DNA of 26,698 nucleotides from a virus: positions 1 to 26,698 of the IMG/VR virus record IMGVR_UViG_3300025086_000192. The stretch is one strand, 5' to 3'. Shown here piece after piece: positions 13,032-22,852 of this stretch. The position numbers and the translations under genes are program-made. Position 1 is the first letter of the stretch. Each line of letters starts with the position of its first letter. The notes under the pieces were generated by a model, which ran no database searches, was not told the DNA's origin, and was given only the letters and a program-made list of their open reading frames with translations.

Positions 13032-15482
13032 ATGGTTTTACAAGTTGGCACTACAAATTTTCAAAGTACAGCAGGTGAAAGTTCTAGAAATCCTGTAAAT
13101 ACTTTTGTTGAACCTGTAAGCGTTTTACCTAAAACTGGATTGATGGAGTTGGCTGATACTTTAAAATCTATAAACCCTACATTACAAAAACTTGTTAACT
13201 TTCAAATAGATAAAGCAAAACAAGAAGGTGTATTAGCTGGTCAAAATCAAGTCTTAGGTTCTACTCCTACAGAAATTAATAAAATAAAAAAACAATTAGA
13301 AGCAAAAGAAGGTAAAAGATTTGCTAGGAATTTTATTGGTGGAAACATTTACACGCAGTATGGAATAGAAAAACAAATAGCTTTGAATTTAGGTAACTCA
13401 TCAAAAGCAAAAACTAAAAAGTTTTTTGATGAGTATGTTGTTCAATTTGAAACTAAAGATGGTGTAATTCCTATGCCACTAAGTCAATTTGATGTTGGAT
13501 CTGAACAATTTGAAGTAGCTTTATCAGATTTTAATGCAACTCAATTAACAGATACAAAAGGTATTAGGCCAGAAATATTAAATGAACATTTTTTTCCAAG
13601 TCAAAACTTAGCTCTACAAGAAGTCTTTAAAGATCACGAAGAAAAAAGATCAGAACAAAAAATTGGTATATTTGAAAATAGTTTTAGTGATTCTATACTT
13701 ATAAATTTCCGAAGTATTAATGAAGATAATGACGATATAGATGATAAATTTGTCAAGTTAGATAATGTTCAAAATAATATTAATAATATGGTTACTTATG
13801 GTTTAACAGATAGCGTATCACCTAAAAAAATTGTTGATTATACACAAAATAACATCAATACAATTATTAGTGACTTTGAAGATGGTGAATTAGATTGGAT
13901 TGAAGCTGAAGCTGAAATATATGATCTTATTGATTTTGTAAAAGAATTAAGAGTAGGACCACAACAAACTAAATTAGGTGATTTCACAGATAAAGATGGC
14001 AGTTTTAATGTAATGTTAAAAGAAACCTTTAAAGTTATAAATGATAAAAAAGAAGAAGAAGTTAAATTTGCAAATCTATCAGAGCAATCAGATATAGATA
14101 CTAGGCTTTCACAATTAGATTACAATACTAAAAGTTTTGCCACTATTAGAAATAATGCAAACATAATAAGTGGTTTAACAAAAGATTTTCCAGATCAAAT
14201 TGAATTTATAAAAGAAAAATATGCAGATTTAAACTACAACGTAGATGCTTGGTGGTTAAACTTTCACAAAAGATATAATAATGGTGAATTTAAGGATAAA
14301 CAACAAGCAAAGACAACTTTATATGGCTTTATGGAAACTCTAGGTCCAGCAGCAACAAAAGAAGATGTAGATAATTTTAATAGATTATTTAATTATGTTG
14401 ATAGCAATACTAATAAAGGTTTGTTTGAATCAAGACCAGAATTAAAAAGACTTATAAAACAAGGAGATAGGGTTTTAAGTCAGAGAGGATTATTTACTTT
14501 AGAAGTTAAAGGACAATACGTTCAACAAAAATTTGATTTAGATGAACACTTTAGATTAGAATTAGACAAATGGAGCATAGGACAATATGCCAATGAAGCA
14601 GCAAAAGAAACTAAATACCAAGAAATAATTTCTAATTATAAGGAAGATCTAAAAAAAATTAAATCAGGCAAATCAGCAAGTGAAGGTGGATATGACTATT
14701 ACAATGCTGATAACTTTATATTTGATCCGACCAGTTATGAAGGAGAAAAAGAAGCTGGTGAAATTTTTAAAGGTCTTGGGATTGAAGGTGGTGCATTTTC
14801 AGAAGGTGGTTTTACAACAGTTGACGTAAGTTCTGGTGATACTTTATCTGGTATTGCAAATGATCTTGACACTTCTGTTGAAGCTATTAAAAAAGCAAAT
14901 GGAATGACAACTAATAAAATTCAAATAGGTGATGTTTTAGTAATTCCAGAAGGTATTACTGATTTAGACAAAGTAGATGCTCCTAAGTTTGACATGAATA
15001 AACTGATTACAAGTAAAGACCATCCATTTAATCCTGTTAGAGAAAAACATAATTTCCAAGTTATTTATAATATTGCTAAAGAAATAGGTATTAAATATCC
15101 CGAACTTGTAGCTGCACAAGCTATGGAAGAAACAGGTTTTGGTAAAACTCAATCAGCAAAAAATAATTTCTTAGGTCTTCAAGCTACATCTTCAGAAGTT
15201 AAAAGAGGTGAATCTGAAAGAAAATTAACTACTGAATTTAGAGGTCAAGGTGAACAACTAGAAGAAGCAGACTTTAAAACATTTAATAATATTAGAGCAA
15301 TGATGATGCAATACAAGAAACAATGGAATGATAACTTCTTGGGTAGAAAAGGTATAGTAAATGCAAACAGTATTAAAGAAGCAATTAAAATGCTACAAGC
15401 TGAAGATTATGCAACCAATCCAGATTATGATAAAAATGTATTAAGTATTATTGATCGTGGTATCAAAGAAGGGTGGTTTTAA
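13032..15482 (+). CDS. gp15-like internal virion protein with C-terminal LysM and glucosaminidase domains
   Basis: The 816-residue protein lies between gp14 and gp16 and is close to T7 gp15 (747 aa) in size and position. Residues 1 to about 590 are polar, helical and without recognised motifs. Residues about 597-640 form a LysM peptidoglycan-binding domain (SSGDTLSGIANDLDTSVEAI, KKANGM, IQIGDVLVIP). Residues about 674-816 resemble GH73/FlgJ-type N-acetylglucosaminidase: AQAMEETGFGKT (probable catalytic E700) corresponds to AQAALESGWGKS, then NNFLGL and the end block YATNPDYDKNVLSII. The inferred role is to cut peptidoglycan during DNA ejection. T7 gp15 has no such domain, and T7's lytic activity lies on the gp16 N-terminus. 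It starts two bases after gp14. Confidence 0.85.
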   Translation: MVLQVGTTNFQSTAGESSRNPVNTFVEPVSVLPKTGLMELADTLKSINPTLQKLVNFQIDKAKQEGVLAGQNQVLGSTPTEINKIKKQLEAKEGKRFARNFIGGNIYTQYGIEKQIALNLGNSSKAKTKKFFDEYVVQFETKDGVIPMPLSQFDVGSEQFEVALSDFNATQLTDTKGIRPEILNEHFFPSQNLALQEVFKDHEEKRSEQKIGIFENSFSDSILINFRSINEDNDDIDDKFVKLDNVQNNINNMVTYGLTDSVSPKKIVDYTQNNINTIISDFEDGELDWIEAEAEIYDLIDFVKELRVGPQQTKLGDFTDKDGSFNVMLKETFKVINDKKEEEVKFANLSEQSDIDTRLSQLDYNTKSFATIRNNANIISGLTKDFPDQIEFIKEKYADLNYNVDAWWLNFHKRYNNGEFKDKQQAKTTLYGFMETLGPAATKEDVDNFNRLFNYVDSNTNKGLFESRPELKRLIKQGDRVLSQRGLFTLEVKGQYVQQKFDLDEHFRLELDKWSIGQYANEAAKETKYQEIISNYKEDLKKIKSGKSASEGGYDYYNADNFIFDPTSYEGEKEAGEIFKGLGIEGGAFSEGGFTTVDVSSGDTLSGIANDLDTSVEAIKKANGMTTNKIQIGDVLVIPEGITDLDKVDAPKFDMNKLITSKDHPFNPVREKHNFQVIYNIAKEIGIKYPELVAAQAMEETGFGKTQSAKNNFLGLQATSSEVKRGESERKLTTEFRGQGEQLEEADFKTFNNIRAMMMQYKKQWNDNFLGRKGIVNANSIKEAIKMLQAEDYATNPDYDKNVLSIIDRGIKEGWF

Positions 15483-15485
15483 ATT

Positions 15486-18400
15486 ATGACAGATTCAAAT
15501 TTACAATTTTCAGATACAGATAAAAAAGATACGAACTTAGAATTTAACGAAACAAATAATGATGCTAACTTAGAATTTGGTGGTCAAACACAAACTAATA
15601 ATTTAGAGTTTAGTTCTGAAAACAAACAAAAAAATATACCAACAACTAACCAGAACGAAACAAGTTTTAAATCAAATTTCGGTAGTAGTTTATTTAACGA
15701 GAACCTAAGTCTTATAGATTTTAATACTGAGTTTGATTTTAGTGATACTGTTAATAGCTTATTTTTAAATCAAAATGATGTTTTTGATTTTAAAGAACAA
15801 GATTTTAGTATTACTAGAAAAATATTTGAAGATATGACAGTTAAAGACGAAGGAGAAAAAGCTGCTTCTGTCTCACCTGCAATATTAAATTACTTAACTA
15901 TGTTTGATTTTCTTCAAGGAAATCAATTCTCTGATATGGGTTTTAGTAATAAACCTATTGAAAGACCTAATGATTTGAAAAACATTAATAAGTTAATGAA
16001 AAAAGAATTGGGTTATTCATATAATCAATTCAATAACAATCAAATACCTAGAGATGTTTTAGAGTCTGATAAATTTCAAAATGGATTATTAAATATAAGA
16101 AAGTTTTATGAAACTAAAAATTTTAATATTCAAGATGTAAAAGCTGATAATGAAGCACAATTAAACAAGTTAGGTAAAAGTTTAGGTATTGAAATTAGTG
16201 GTGGTATTGCTGCTGATGTTGCTTTAGCACCACTATTAACTTTTGGTCCTTATGGAATAGGATCTTATCTTGTTGGTCAATTTAGTATTGGTTATGGCTT
16301 AAATATTAATGCACAGAAAACAAGAATAGGTAGAGAAAATTTAGCAGGTGATAATAGCAAAATAAGTCAAGCAGAAGCTATATCAGCAGGTCTTATTCAA
16401 ATGATTCCTTTTGGTGTAGGTGCAAAAGGTTGGAAGGGTATAAGAAGAAGTGCTGCTTTTGGAGGTAGTTTAAGTGTTAGTGAAACTTTTTTAAGAGATA
16501 TACTTGGAGATGAAGTAGCACCAGAAGAATATTGGTTAGCGTTAGGTCTTGGTACTACTTTTGGAGGTAGTTTTAAAGGTGCAGTAGAAGGTCTAGATAA
16601 TATATTTGTTAAATACAAAGGAAAAACAATTAAAGAAATTGATAGTAGTTTGACTATTAAAGAAAAGAAAACTATCAATGACTCTGTAGAAATTATTGAC
16701 GAAGCTAACGAAGCTATCAATACAAAATTAGATAGTGAAGGAGTAAGTAAAACTGATCTTGAAAATGAAATTAAAACTCAGACAACAGGTGAACAAGTAA
16801 AACCAAAAACAGAAGGAGATGAAATAAGAACTTATGTAATGCCTTCTGCTTACAAAAATACAAAACCTAATTATGGTAGTGCCAAAATTATTTTTGAGTC
16901 TGATTTTGATAAGATGGCATATTCTTTAAGACTTGGTAAAAAAGCACCTGATACACAATTTAAAATAGATAAGGAGAAAAAAATATTACAGACATTTATA
17001 ACTCAAGGGTTTACAGAAGCAGAAATCAGAAAACATGGTGCAGAACTACATAAAAAAGTAAAAGCTTTTGTTACTGACAAGACAGGTAGTGCTACCGCAT
17101 CACCTTCTAATACAAAAGGGTTAGTTATAGAGATTGCAGCAGACATAACATACAAAGATCAAGTAAATACTGTTTTAAATAAAACTGCAAATAAAAAATT
17201 AGATTTAGGAGATGTCAATAAAAATCCACAAAAAGCTAGTTTTATTGAAAAGAATCCAAATTTAAAAGAAGGACAACAAGAATTTTTAGCAGCAAATATA
17301 AGAAAGAAAAAAGATGAAAATACTTTACCTCCAATTACACAAAGAAAATCTCAACAAGAAACAAAAGCAAAAGCATTAGATTTGCTTGCAGGTAATAAAA
17401 CACCTAAAGATGACAATGTTGTTAGTATTGCTAACTCTAAATTATTAAAAGAAAGACATCAACTTAAATCAAAACTATATGATGAGTTTCCAGATGATGA
17501 ACAGATTTATGCAGAAGCACAAGAAATAATTTTACAAACAGAAAATGTTGCAAAAATAAATGACAAACTAATGGAGACTTATAAAACTAAGAATCCAAAA
17601 CTTATAGAAGCAGAAATTAACAATCTTATAGAAGCATTAGATGAAGTTGATGATTGGTTAACAATGGGTCTTAGTACAAGAACTAGAGTTGCTAGAGCCT
17701 TCAAGACTATGGGTATGAAACCAGATGTAGGTTTAGAAGGTAAAAAGCCAGCAGAAATAATGGATCTTACACCAGCAGCAAAGAGAAAATTACAAGAAGA
17801 ATCTATAGATGTATCACCAGTTTTAAATGAGTTAATACAACAAAATGTAGATTTAAAAAATGACATGATAGATGCTGTTAGACGAGCTAATGAGACAGGA
17901 GATTACTCTGAATTAATAAAACAATCACAATTAATAAAAGATATATCAGGTGATGCAAGAAATTTAGTTGCAGTTAAAAGTGGCAACGTAATTAATGTAT
18001 GGAAAGGTCTAGAAGGTTTTGGTCGAGTAATGAATGAGATTGGTATTAATGCTGTTTTATCAGGACCAAGCACACAAAAAGTAAATTTATTTTCTGGTGT
18101 CGCTATGACCTTTATGCGTTCATTAAATAATTTTGCAGGTGCTAATAATGTGACAGAATTAAAAGCTGCTAAAGAACATTTATTTGCTTTATTTTATAAC
18201 CTTGATTTTGCAGCACAGACATGGAAAAGATCATGGGATATGGAAGATAATTTTGTAAATGTTGGCAACATGAAAGGTCAAGTTAGCCAAAGATTTATGA
18301 TTTCTTCTGATAATCAAGGAAGTTTTGGAAGACTTGCAGACAAAGCAATAGAACCAATCGGAAGAAAAACTGGTCTTATTCCAACAGATGCACCATATTT

Positions 18401-20510
18401 TCCTTTTAATGCTATTGATTTTACTGGTAAAACATTAAGATTACCTAGTAGATTAATGACAGCAAATGACGCATTAATACAAACTCCTAACATTATTGGT
18501 GCTACAGCATTTTATTCTTTTAACGAAGGAATGAAAAAAGGTCTTAGTGGGTCAGAGCTAAGTAGATATGTAAAAAGCAACATTGATGGAGTTATACATT
18601 ATATTTTAAAAGGTCAAGAAGGAACTATAGGCAGACTTGTAGATCCAGAGTTAGGTGCAGGTCCACAACAATTCATTCCTGATCTAGTAACAGAAAGAAT
18701 ACTTTTAAAAGCTAAAGAATTTGGTAAACAAATAACATTTACACAAGACATTAGAACAGAAGATTTATTTGGTAAAGGTGCAGACTTTATTAATAATATG
18801 GCTATAAAAAATCCTCTTGTAAGGTTCTGGTTAAAATTTACAAGAAGTCCTACAAATATGTTTAAAGAATCAGGTAGATATTTACCTTATGTCAATACTC
18901 CTATGGTAGTAAGGTTTCCTGACCAATTACCTTTTAAAGCTGGATTTGGTATAGATGAATTTTATCAAAACAGAATAGGAGGTAAAAGACAAAACCTTAA
19001 CTTTGTAAATGAATTTTTATTGCCAGAAATAAGGGCTGACTTAGCAAGTCCTGATCCTTTAGTGCGTCAAAATACAGTTGGTCAAATAAGAATGGGTTAT
19101 GCCTATGCAAGTCTTTTGATGTTAGCTGCACACAAAAACAATGAAGATCCTCATGTAGGTGGTGAACCACCACACATGTTTTTAACAGGTGGTGGTCCTA
19201 ATTATTTTAATAAGAATGGTGCTGTTGAATGGATTTCTAAATACAAAAATGGGTGGCGACCATATAGTGTTGCTACTTTAAAATATGATGAAGATGGAGA
19301 TATAGTTTATAGAAATGGTAAACCTGTTTATGTATATAAAAGCTTAGAAGGCATACCTGACCCTATGGCTTCTCTTGTAAGGATATTTTTAGATTTTGCA
19401 GAAATGGCTCCAATGTCAACAAAAGATAAAGATATTGGTGAGTTCATAAAAGTTTGGGTTGCTTTTGCAGGTAGAAACATGTTTAACAAAACTTATACAG
19501 CACCTTTAAATGAACTGCTTAATATTATTGCAGCAGTACCAGATTTAGGAGAAAATGCAGACCCAGAAGAAGGTGTAAGTTATACAAAGAAAAAATGGTT
19601 TGATTATGTTGGCAGACAAGTTGGTAATAGTATTTTGCCTTATTCCTCTCTACTAAAAAGAATAGGAAGAACACCAACAGATATTTTAAGAATTATGGGT
19701 GTGACAGATGAAATAGCAAAAATAAAAGCTATTGAAGAAGGTGATTATTCTGATTTAAAATGGTTTTTAAAACCAGATACTAAAACTAGAGCAGGTGATA
19801 CTGCAAATGAAAATGTAAAATATGGTGACGAAGAATTTAATAAAGTAGATTCTTTTATACAAATAGCAGACAATATTCTTAATAAGATAAGAGAATCAGT
19901 CGGATATAATCTTGGTGGTACAGCTGTTCCACAAGTAGAACATATTACAAATGAATTTGTTACTTATCCTCAAAAAGCAGGTTTAAATTTATTTTCAACA
20001 ACTCCTATTAGCGAAAGCAAGAATTTTAGATTATATGAAGCTACAGGATTAATTGGAAGAATGATGTCTCCACCACCCGAAGTTATTAGAGGATCTAATT
20101 TTACAGGAGTAGGATCAAAAGGTTTTGTACCTAAGAAATTAGATAAGAAAGAATATAATAAATTACAAATTTATGTAAATACTGTCAAAATTAATGTTGG
20201 TGGTTCTAATAAAATGGATATAAAACAAGCTATGAATAGATTTTTTGATAGCGATATTTACCAAAATGCTAAGACAACAATCGAAGATGATGGTAGAGAT
20301 TCAGATGTAGGTAAACTAGCAGCAGAACTTATTTTTAATGAAATGAATAAAATCAATACTCAATATATTAAAGCAGGTATTAACCTTTATAGAGAAAAAG
20401 AGATGACTCAAGAAGAATATCAAGGTAGGATAAATGCAAAACAAAATATTAAAAAGAAGTTCCTTGATAAAATGAATGTAAATTATCAAAATTACAATTT
20501 AAATAATTAA
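15486..20510 (+). CDS. gp16-like giant internal core/ejection protein
   Basis: The 1674-residue protein is the largest gene and lies where T7 has gp16 (1318 aa), between gp15 and the tail fibre. The N-terminus has four NLEF-type motifs (residues 5-42) and a long disordered Asn/Asp/Glu-rich lead, with no lytic transglycosylase domain visible. A hydrophobic stretch near residues 232-275 (GIAADVALAPLLTFGPYGIG and following) and another near 298-312 (GLIQMIPFGVGA) could insert in membranes. A region near 461-545 (FESDFDKMAYSL... FTEAEIRKHGAELHKKV) resembles a domain I have seen in large phage virion proteins. The C-terminal half is mixed helical. It should form the inner-membrane part of the ejection channel with gp15. 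The gene starts three bases after gp15. Confidence 0.82.
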   Translation: MTDSNLQFSDTDKKDTNLEFNETNNDANLEFGGQTQTNNLEFSSENKQKNIPTTNQNETSFKSNFGSSLFNENLSLIDFNTEFDFSDTVNSLFLNQNDVFDFKEQDFSITRKIFEDMTVKDEGEKAASVSPAILNYLTMFDFLQGNQFSDMGFSNKPIERPNDLKNINKLMKKELGYSYNQFNNNQIPRDVLESDKFQNGLLNIRKFYETKNFNIQDVKADNEAQLNKLGKSLGIEISGGIAADVALAPLLTFGPYGIGSYLVGQFSIGYGLNINAQKTRIGRENLAGDNSKISQAEAISAGLIQMIPFGVGAKGWKGIRRSAAFGGSLSVSETFLRDILGDEVAPEEYWLALGLGTTFGGSFKGAVEGLDNIFVKYKGKTIKEIDSSLTIKEKKTINDSVEIIDEANEAINTKLDSEGVSKTDLENEIKTQTTGEQVKPKTEGDEIRTYVMPSAYKNTKPNYGSAKIIFESDFDKMAYSLRLGKKAPDTQFKIDKEKKILQTFITQGFTEAEIRKHGAELHKKVKAFVTDKTGSATASPSNTKGLVIEIAADITYKDQVNTVLNKTANKKLDLGDVNKNPQKASFIEKNPNLKEGQQEFLAANIRKKKDENTLPPITQRKSQQETKAKALDLLAGNKTPKDDNVVSIANSKLLKERHQLKSKLYDEFPDDEQIYAEAQEIILQTENVAKINDKLMETYKTKNPKLIEAEINNLIEALDEVDDWLTMGLSTRTRVARAFKTMGMKPDVGLEGKKPAEIMDLTPAAKRKLQEESIDVSPVLNELIQQNVDLKNDMIDAVRRANETGDYSELIKQSQLIKDISGDARNLVAVKSGNVINVWKGLEGFGRVMNEIGINAVLSGPSTQKVNLFSGVAMTFMRSLNNFAGANNVTELKAAKEHLFALFYNLDFAAQTWKRSWDMEDNFVNVGNMKGQVSQRFMISSDNQGSFGRLADKAIEPIGRKTGLIPTDAPYFPFNAIDFTGKTLRLPSRLMTANDALIQTPNIIGATAFYSFNEGMKKGLSGSELSRYVKSNIDGVIHYILKGQEGTIGRLVDPELGAGPQQFIPDLVTERILLKAKEFGKQITFTQDIRTEDLFGKGADFINNMAIKNPLVRFWLKFTRSPTNMFKESGRYLPYVNTPMVVRFPDQLPFKAGFGIDEFYQNRIGGKRQNLNFVNEFLLPEIRADLASPDPLVRQNTVGQIRMGYAYASLLMLAAHKNNEDPHVGGEPPHMFLTGGGPNYFNKNGAVEWISKYKNGWRPYSVATLKYDEDGDIVYRNGKPVYVYKSLEGIPDPMASLVRIFLDFAEMAPMSTKDKDIGEFIKVWVAFAGRNMFNKTYTAPLNELLNIIAAVPDLGENADPEEGVSYTKKKWFDYVGRQVGNSILPYSSLLKRIGRTPTDILRIMGVTDEIAKIKAIEEGDYSDLKWFLKPDTKTRAGDTANENVKYGDEEFNKVDSFIQIADNILNKIRESVGYNLGGTAVPQVEHITNEFVTYPQKAGLNLFSTTPISESKNFRLYEATGLIGRMMSPPPEVIRGSNFTGVGSKGFVPKKLDKKEYNKLQIYVNTVKINVGGSNKMDIKQAMNRFFDSDIYQNAKTTIEDDGRDSDVGKLAAELIFNEMNKINTQYIKAGINLYREKEMTQEEYQGRINAKQNIKKKFLDKMNVNYQNYNLNN
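15498..15611 (+). repeat. Four NLEF/NLQF motif repeats at the gp16 N-terminus
   Basis: Residues NLQF (5-8), NLEF (17-20), NLEF (28-31) and NLEF (39-42) recur with 11-12 residue spacing, separated by polar Asp/Thr/Asn/Gln linkers. Such evenly spaced short motifs in a disordered segment look like repeated binding sites for another core protein, for example gp15 or the portal. That function is inference. Confidence 0.7.
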
Positions 20511-20512
20511 TC

Positions 20513-22219
20513 ATGGCTACTAATACCACAGCGACAGCAACAACACATACTGGTAATGGTAGTACTAATAACTTTGCAATATCTTTTACGTTCTTAGCTA
20601 ACAATGAAGTAGATGTAACAGTAGCAGGTGTCTTAAAAACATTAGATACTCATTACACAATTAGCGGATCAACAGTTACCTTTACTTCTGGTAACACCCC
20701 TGCTAATGGTGCTGCTGTTAAATTTCAAAGAGATACAAATATATCTGCAAAGAAAGTAGATTTTCAAGATGGTAGTGTTTTAACAGAAACAGATTTAGAT
20801 ACAAATAGTGACCAAGTATTATTTGCTCAACAAGAGATTACAGATAAATTATCAGGTATAGAAGAAGGAGCTACAGGAGATCAGACAAATGCAGAAATCA
20901 GAACAGCAGTAGAAGCTGCAACTGATAGTAATGTCTTTACAGACGCAGATCATTCTAAGTTAAATGCAATAGAAGCTTCTGCTACAGCAGACCAAACAGC
21001 AGCAGAGATAAGAACACTTGTAGAAAGTGCTAGTGATAGTAACGTGTTTACTGATGCTGACCACACTAAGTTGAATGGTATTGAAGCTAGTGCAACTGCT
21101 GACCAAACTAATGCTGAGATAAGAGCAGCAGTAGAAGCAGCTTCAGATTCTAATGTCTTTACTGATGCAGACCATACAAAACTAAATGCTATAGAAGCAG
21201 GTGCTACAACCGATCAGACTGCTAGTGAAATAAGAGGATTAGTTGAGTCGGCTTCTGACAGTAACGTATTTACAGATGCAGACCACAGTAAATTAAATGC
21301 AATAGAAGCTAATGCTGATGTAACTGATGCCACTAATGTAGATGCTGCTGGTGCAGTAATGAACAGCGATCTTGATACTAAAGGTGAGATCTTAGTTGGT
21401 GATGGCTCTGGCGATCCTTCAGCCCTTTCTGTTGGACAGAATAACTATGTATTAACTGCTGATAGTAATGAAGCTACAGGTGTTAAATGGGCTGCTGCTC
21501 AAGGTGGTGGTGGTGGTGGTGGAATAAGTAATGTTGTTGAAGATACTACTCCACAATTAGGTGGTAACTTAGATGTTCAAGCTAGTGAGATTAATACAAG
21601 TACAACTAATGGCAATATAAAATTAAATCCAAACGGTACTGGTGTTGTTGAAGTAAAAGGTGATGGCAGTAGTGCTGATGGAACAGTACAACTTAACTGT
21701 TCACAAAATAGTCATGGTGTAAAAATTAAATCACCAGCCCATAGTGCAGGTGCAAGCTATACATTAACTTTGCCTGTAAATGTTGTTAATGGTCAGTTCT
21801 TAAAAACAGATACAAATGGAGTTTTAAGTTGGGCTGCTGTTGATTTAACTGCTTTAAGTGCATCAAACTTAACTTCTGGAACTGTACCAGATGCCAGGTT
21901 CCCTGCAACTTTACCAGCTATTAGTGCAGCTAACCTAACTTCTATACCAGCAGGTAACTTAACTGGAACTGTTGCTGATGCGAGGATCTCTGCTCTTACA
22001 TCATCTAAACTGACAGGTGCTTTACCTGCTATTGATGGGTCAGCTTTAACAGGTGTTGCATCTACAACTGGTGGTGGTGCGATCTACGAGAATAGTGCTA
22101 CGATTAGTGCATCACGAACAATCCCTTCAGGGTCTAATGGTATGAGTGCAGGTCCTATTGCCGTAGCAAGCGGAATTACATTAACTGTCAGTTCTGGCAG
22201 CGTCTATACAGTAGTTTAA
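20513..22219 (+). CDS. Tail fibre protein (T7 gp17-like N-terminus)
   Basis: The 568-residue protein (T7 gp17 has 553) has an N-terminal tail-attachment domain (residues about 1-112: FAISFTFLANNEVDVTVAG, THYTISGSTVTFTSGNTPANGAAVKFQRDT) typical of gp17-type fibres. Four tandem 37-residue repeats follow (116-263), then a glycine run (331-337). Next is a shaft module with DTTPQLGGNLD and a 'KIKSPA...SYTLTLP...NGQFLKTD.NGVLSW' module. The C-terminus IPSGSNGMSAGPIAVASGITLTVSSGSVYTVV is a common ending in marine phage fibres. It is likely the anchor fibre bound to the tail ring; the downstream adhesins may attach to it. It starts two bases after gp16 without a Shine-Dalgarno motif. Confidence 0.9.
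   Translation: MATNTTATATTHTGNGSTNNFAISFTFLANNEVDVTVAGVLKTLDTHYTISGSTVTFTSGNTPANGAAVKFQRDTNISAKKVDFQDGSVLTETDLDTNSDQVLFAQQEITDKLSGIEEGATGDQTNAEIRTAVEAATDSNVFTDADHSKLNAIEASATADQTAAEIRTLVESASDSNVFTDADHTKLNGIEASATADQTNAEIRAAVEAASDSNVFTDADHTKLNAIEAGATTDQTASEIRGLVESASDSNVFTDADHSKLNAIEANADVTDATNVDAAGAVMNSDLDTKGEILVGDGSGDPSALSVGQNNYVLTADSNEATGVKWAAAQGGGGGGGISNVVEDTTPQLGGNLDVQASEINTSTTNGNIKLNPNGTGVVEVKGDGSSADGTVQLNCSQNSHGVKIKSPAHSAGASYTLTLPVNVVNGQFLKTDTNGVLSWAAVDLTALSASNLTSGTVPDARFPATLPAISAANLTSIPAGNLTGTVADARISALTSSKLTGALPAIDGSALTGVASTTGGGAIYENSATISASRTIPSGSNGMSAGPIAVASGITLTVSSGSVYTVV
20858..21301 (+). repeat. Four 111-bp tandem coding repeats in the tail fibre
   Basis: Units begin at 20858, 20969, 21080 and 21191, each 37 codons, with consensus IEA-AT-DQT-AEIR--VE followed by -ASDSNVFTDADH-KLN-. 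A fifth partial unit (IEANADVTDATN) follows at 21302. The amino acids are highly conserved, yet synonymous codons differ widely between units. The repeat probably builds a trimeric helical or beta stalk. Confidence 0.9.
21503..21520 (+). repeat. GGT trinucleotide run encoding a glycine hinge
   Basis: Six GGT codons in a row followed by GGA give seven glycines between the repeat stalk and the next fibre module. It is in frame, so length change would alter hinge length, not switch the gene off. Confidence 0.8.
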
Positions 22220-22221
22220 TT

Positions 22222-22851
22222 ATGGCAATTTCTATAAACGGATCTACAAATGTTATATCTGGTGTAGCCGTTGGTGGACTTCCTGATGGAATAGTAGATG
22301 CAGATATGCTTGCTGCTAATGCTGTTACTGCTGCAAAACTTGCAAGTGGTGCAGTTGGGAAATGGACTCATGTAAATTATACCTCTATAGGAACTGGTGG
22401 AAGTTATACATTCTCAGGAATACCAACTGATGCAATCGCTCTTCGTATAAATTTTATAAATCTATCAAGTAATACAGGTTCTAATGGAAGTGAAAGTTAT
22501 GCAGCATTAAGATTAGGTACTGCTTCTGGTCTTATTGATAGTTATAACTCTATTGTTAGTTATCTTGAAACTAGTTATCAAAGAGTTGATACATGGACAA
22601 GTAGGCATATGTTATACAATGAGAATTATGGAAGAGCAGAAAATGTTTTTAATGGTCAAATTCAATGTTGGAAAACTGCTGGTACGGATAGATGGAATAT
22701 AATGTCAGATGTAACTAGAGGTAATAATTCAACTTATTATTGGGGTCAGGGTTATTGTAATTTAGCTGCAAATATTACACAAGCTCAATTATTTTTAAAT
22801 ACTGGCTCATTTGATAATGGTTCAGCATCACTAAGTTATTATCAAGATTAA
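22222..22851 (+). CDS. Accessory tail adhesin 1
   Basis: The 209-residue protein begins MAISINGSTNVISGVAVGGLP, then GIVDADMLAANAVTAAKLASGAVGKW, a short attachment-type lead common to phage fibre proteins ('I-G---I-GV--GGLPDG-VD-D-LA--AVT--KLA'). From residue about 48 a separate domain begins (WTHVNYTSIGTGGSYTFSGIP and onward), rich in Tyr, Trp, Ser and Asn. It is predicted beta-sandwich and typical of receptor-binding tips. No enzyme motif is visible. It begins two bases after the fibre gene with no Shine-Dalgarno motif and is followed one base later by a tail chaperone-type gene, which suggests a partner pair. Confidence 0.7.
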   Translation: MAISINGSTNVISGVAVGGLPDGIVDADMLAANAVTAAKLASGAVGKWTHVNYTSIGTGGSYTFSGIPTDAIALRINFINLSSNTGSNGSESYAALRLGTASGLIDSYNSIVSYLETSYQRVDTWTSRHMLYNENYGRAENVFNGQIQCWKTAGTDRWNIMSDVTRGNNSTYYWGQGYCNLAANITQAQLFLNTGSFDNGSASLSYYQD

Positions 22852-22852
22852 T

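Noticed and set aside
1550-17866. Other minus-strand open frames (for example at 1550-1777, 1988-2170, 4174-4431, 10283-10525, 16397-16720 and 17579-17866)
   Set aside because: All are inside strongly supported + strand genes and have no recognisable protein features.
20858-21301. Tandem array resembling a CRISPR or noncoding repeat
   Set aside because: The units are contiguous 37-codon coding repeats in frame, without spacers and with varied synonymous codons.
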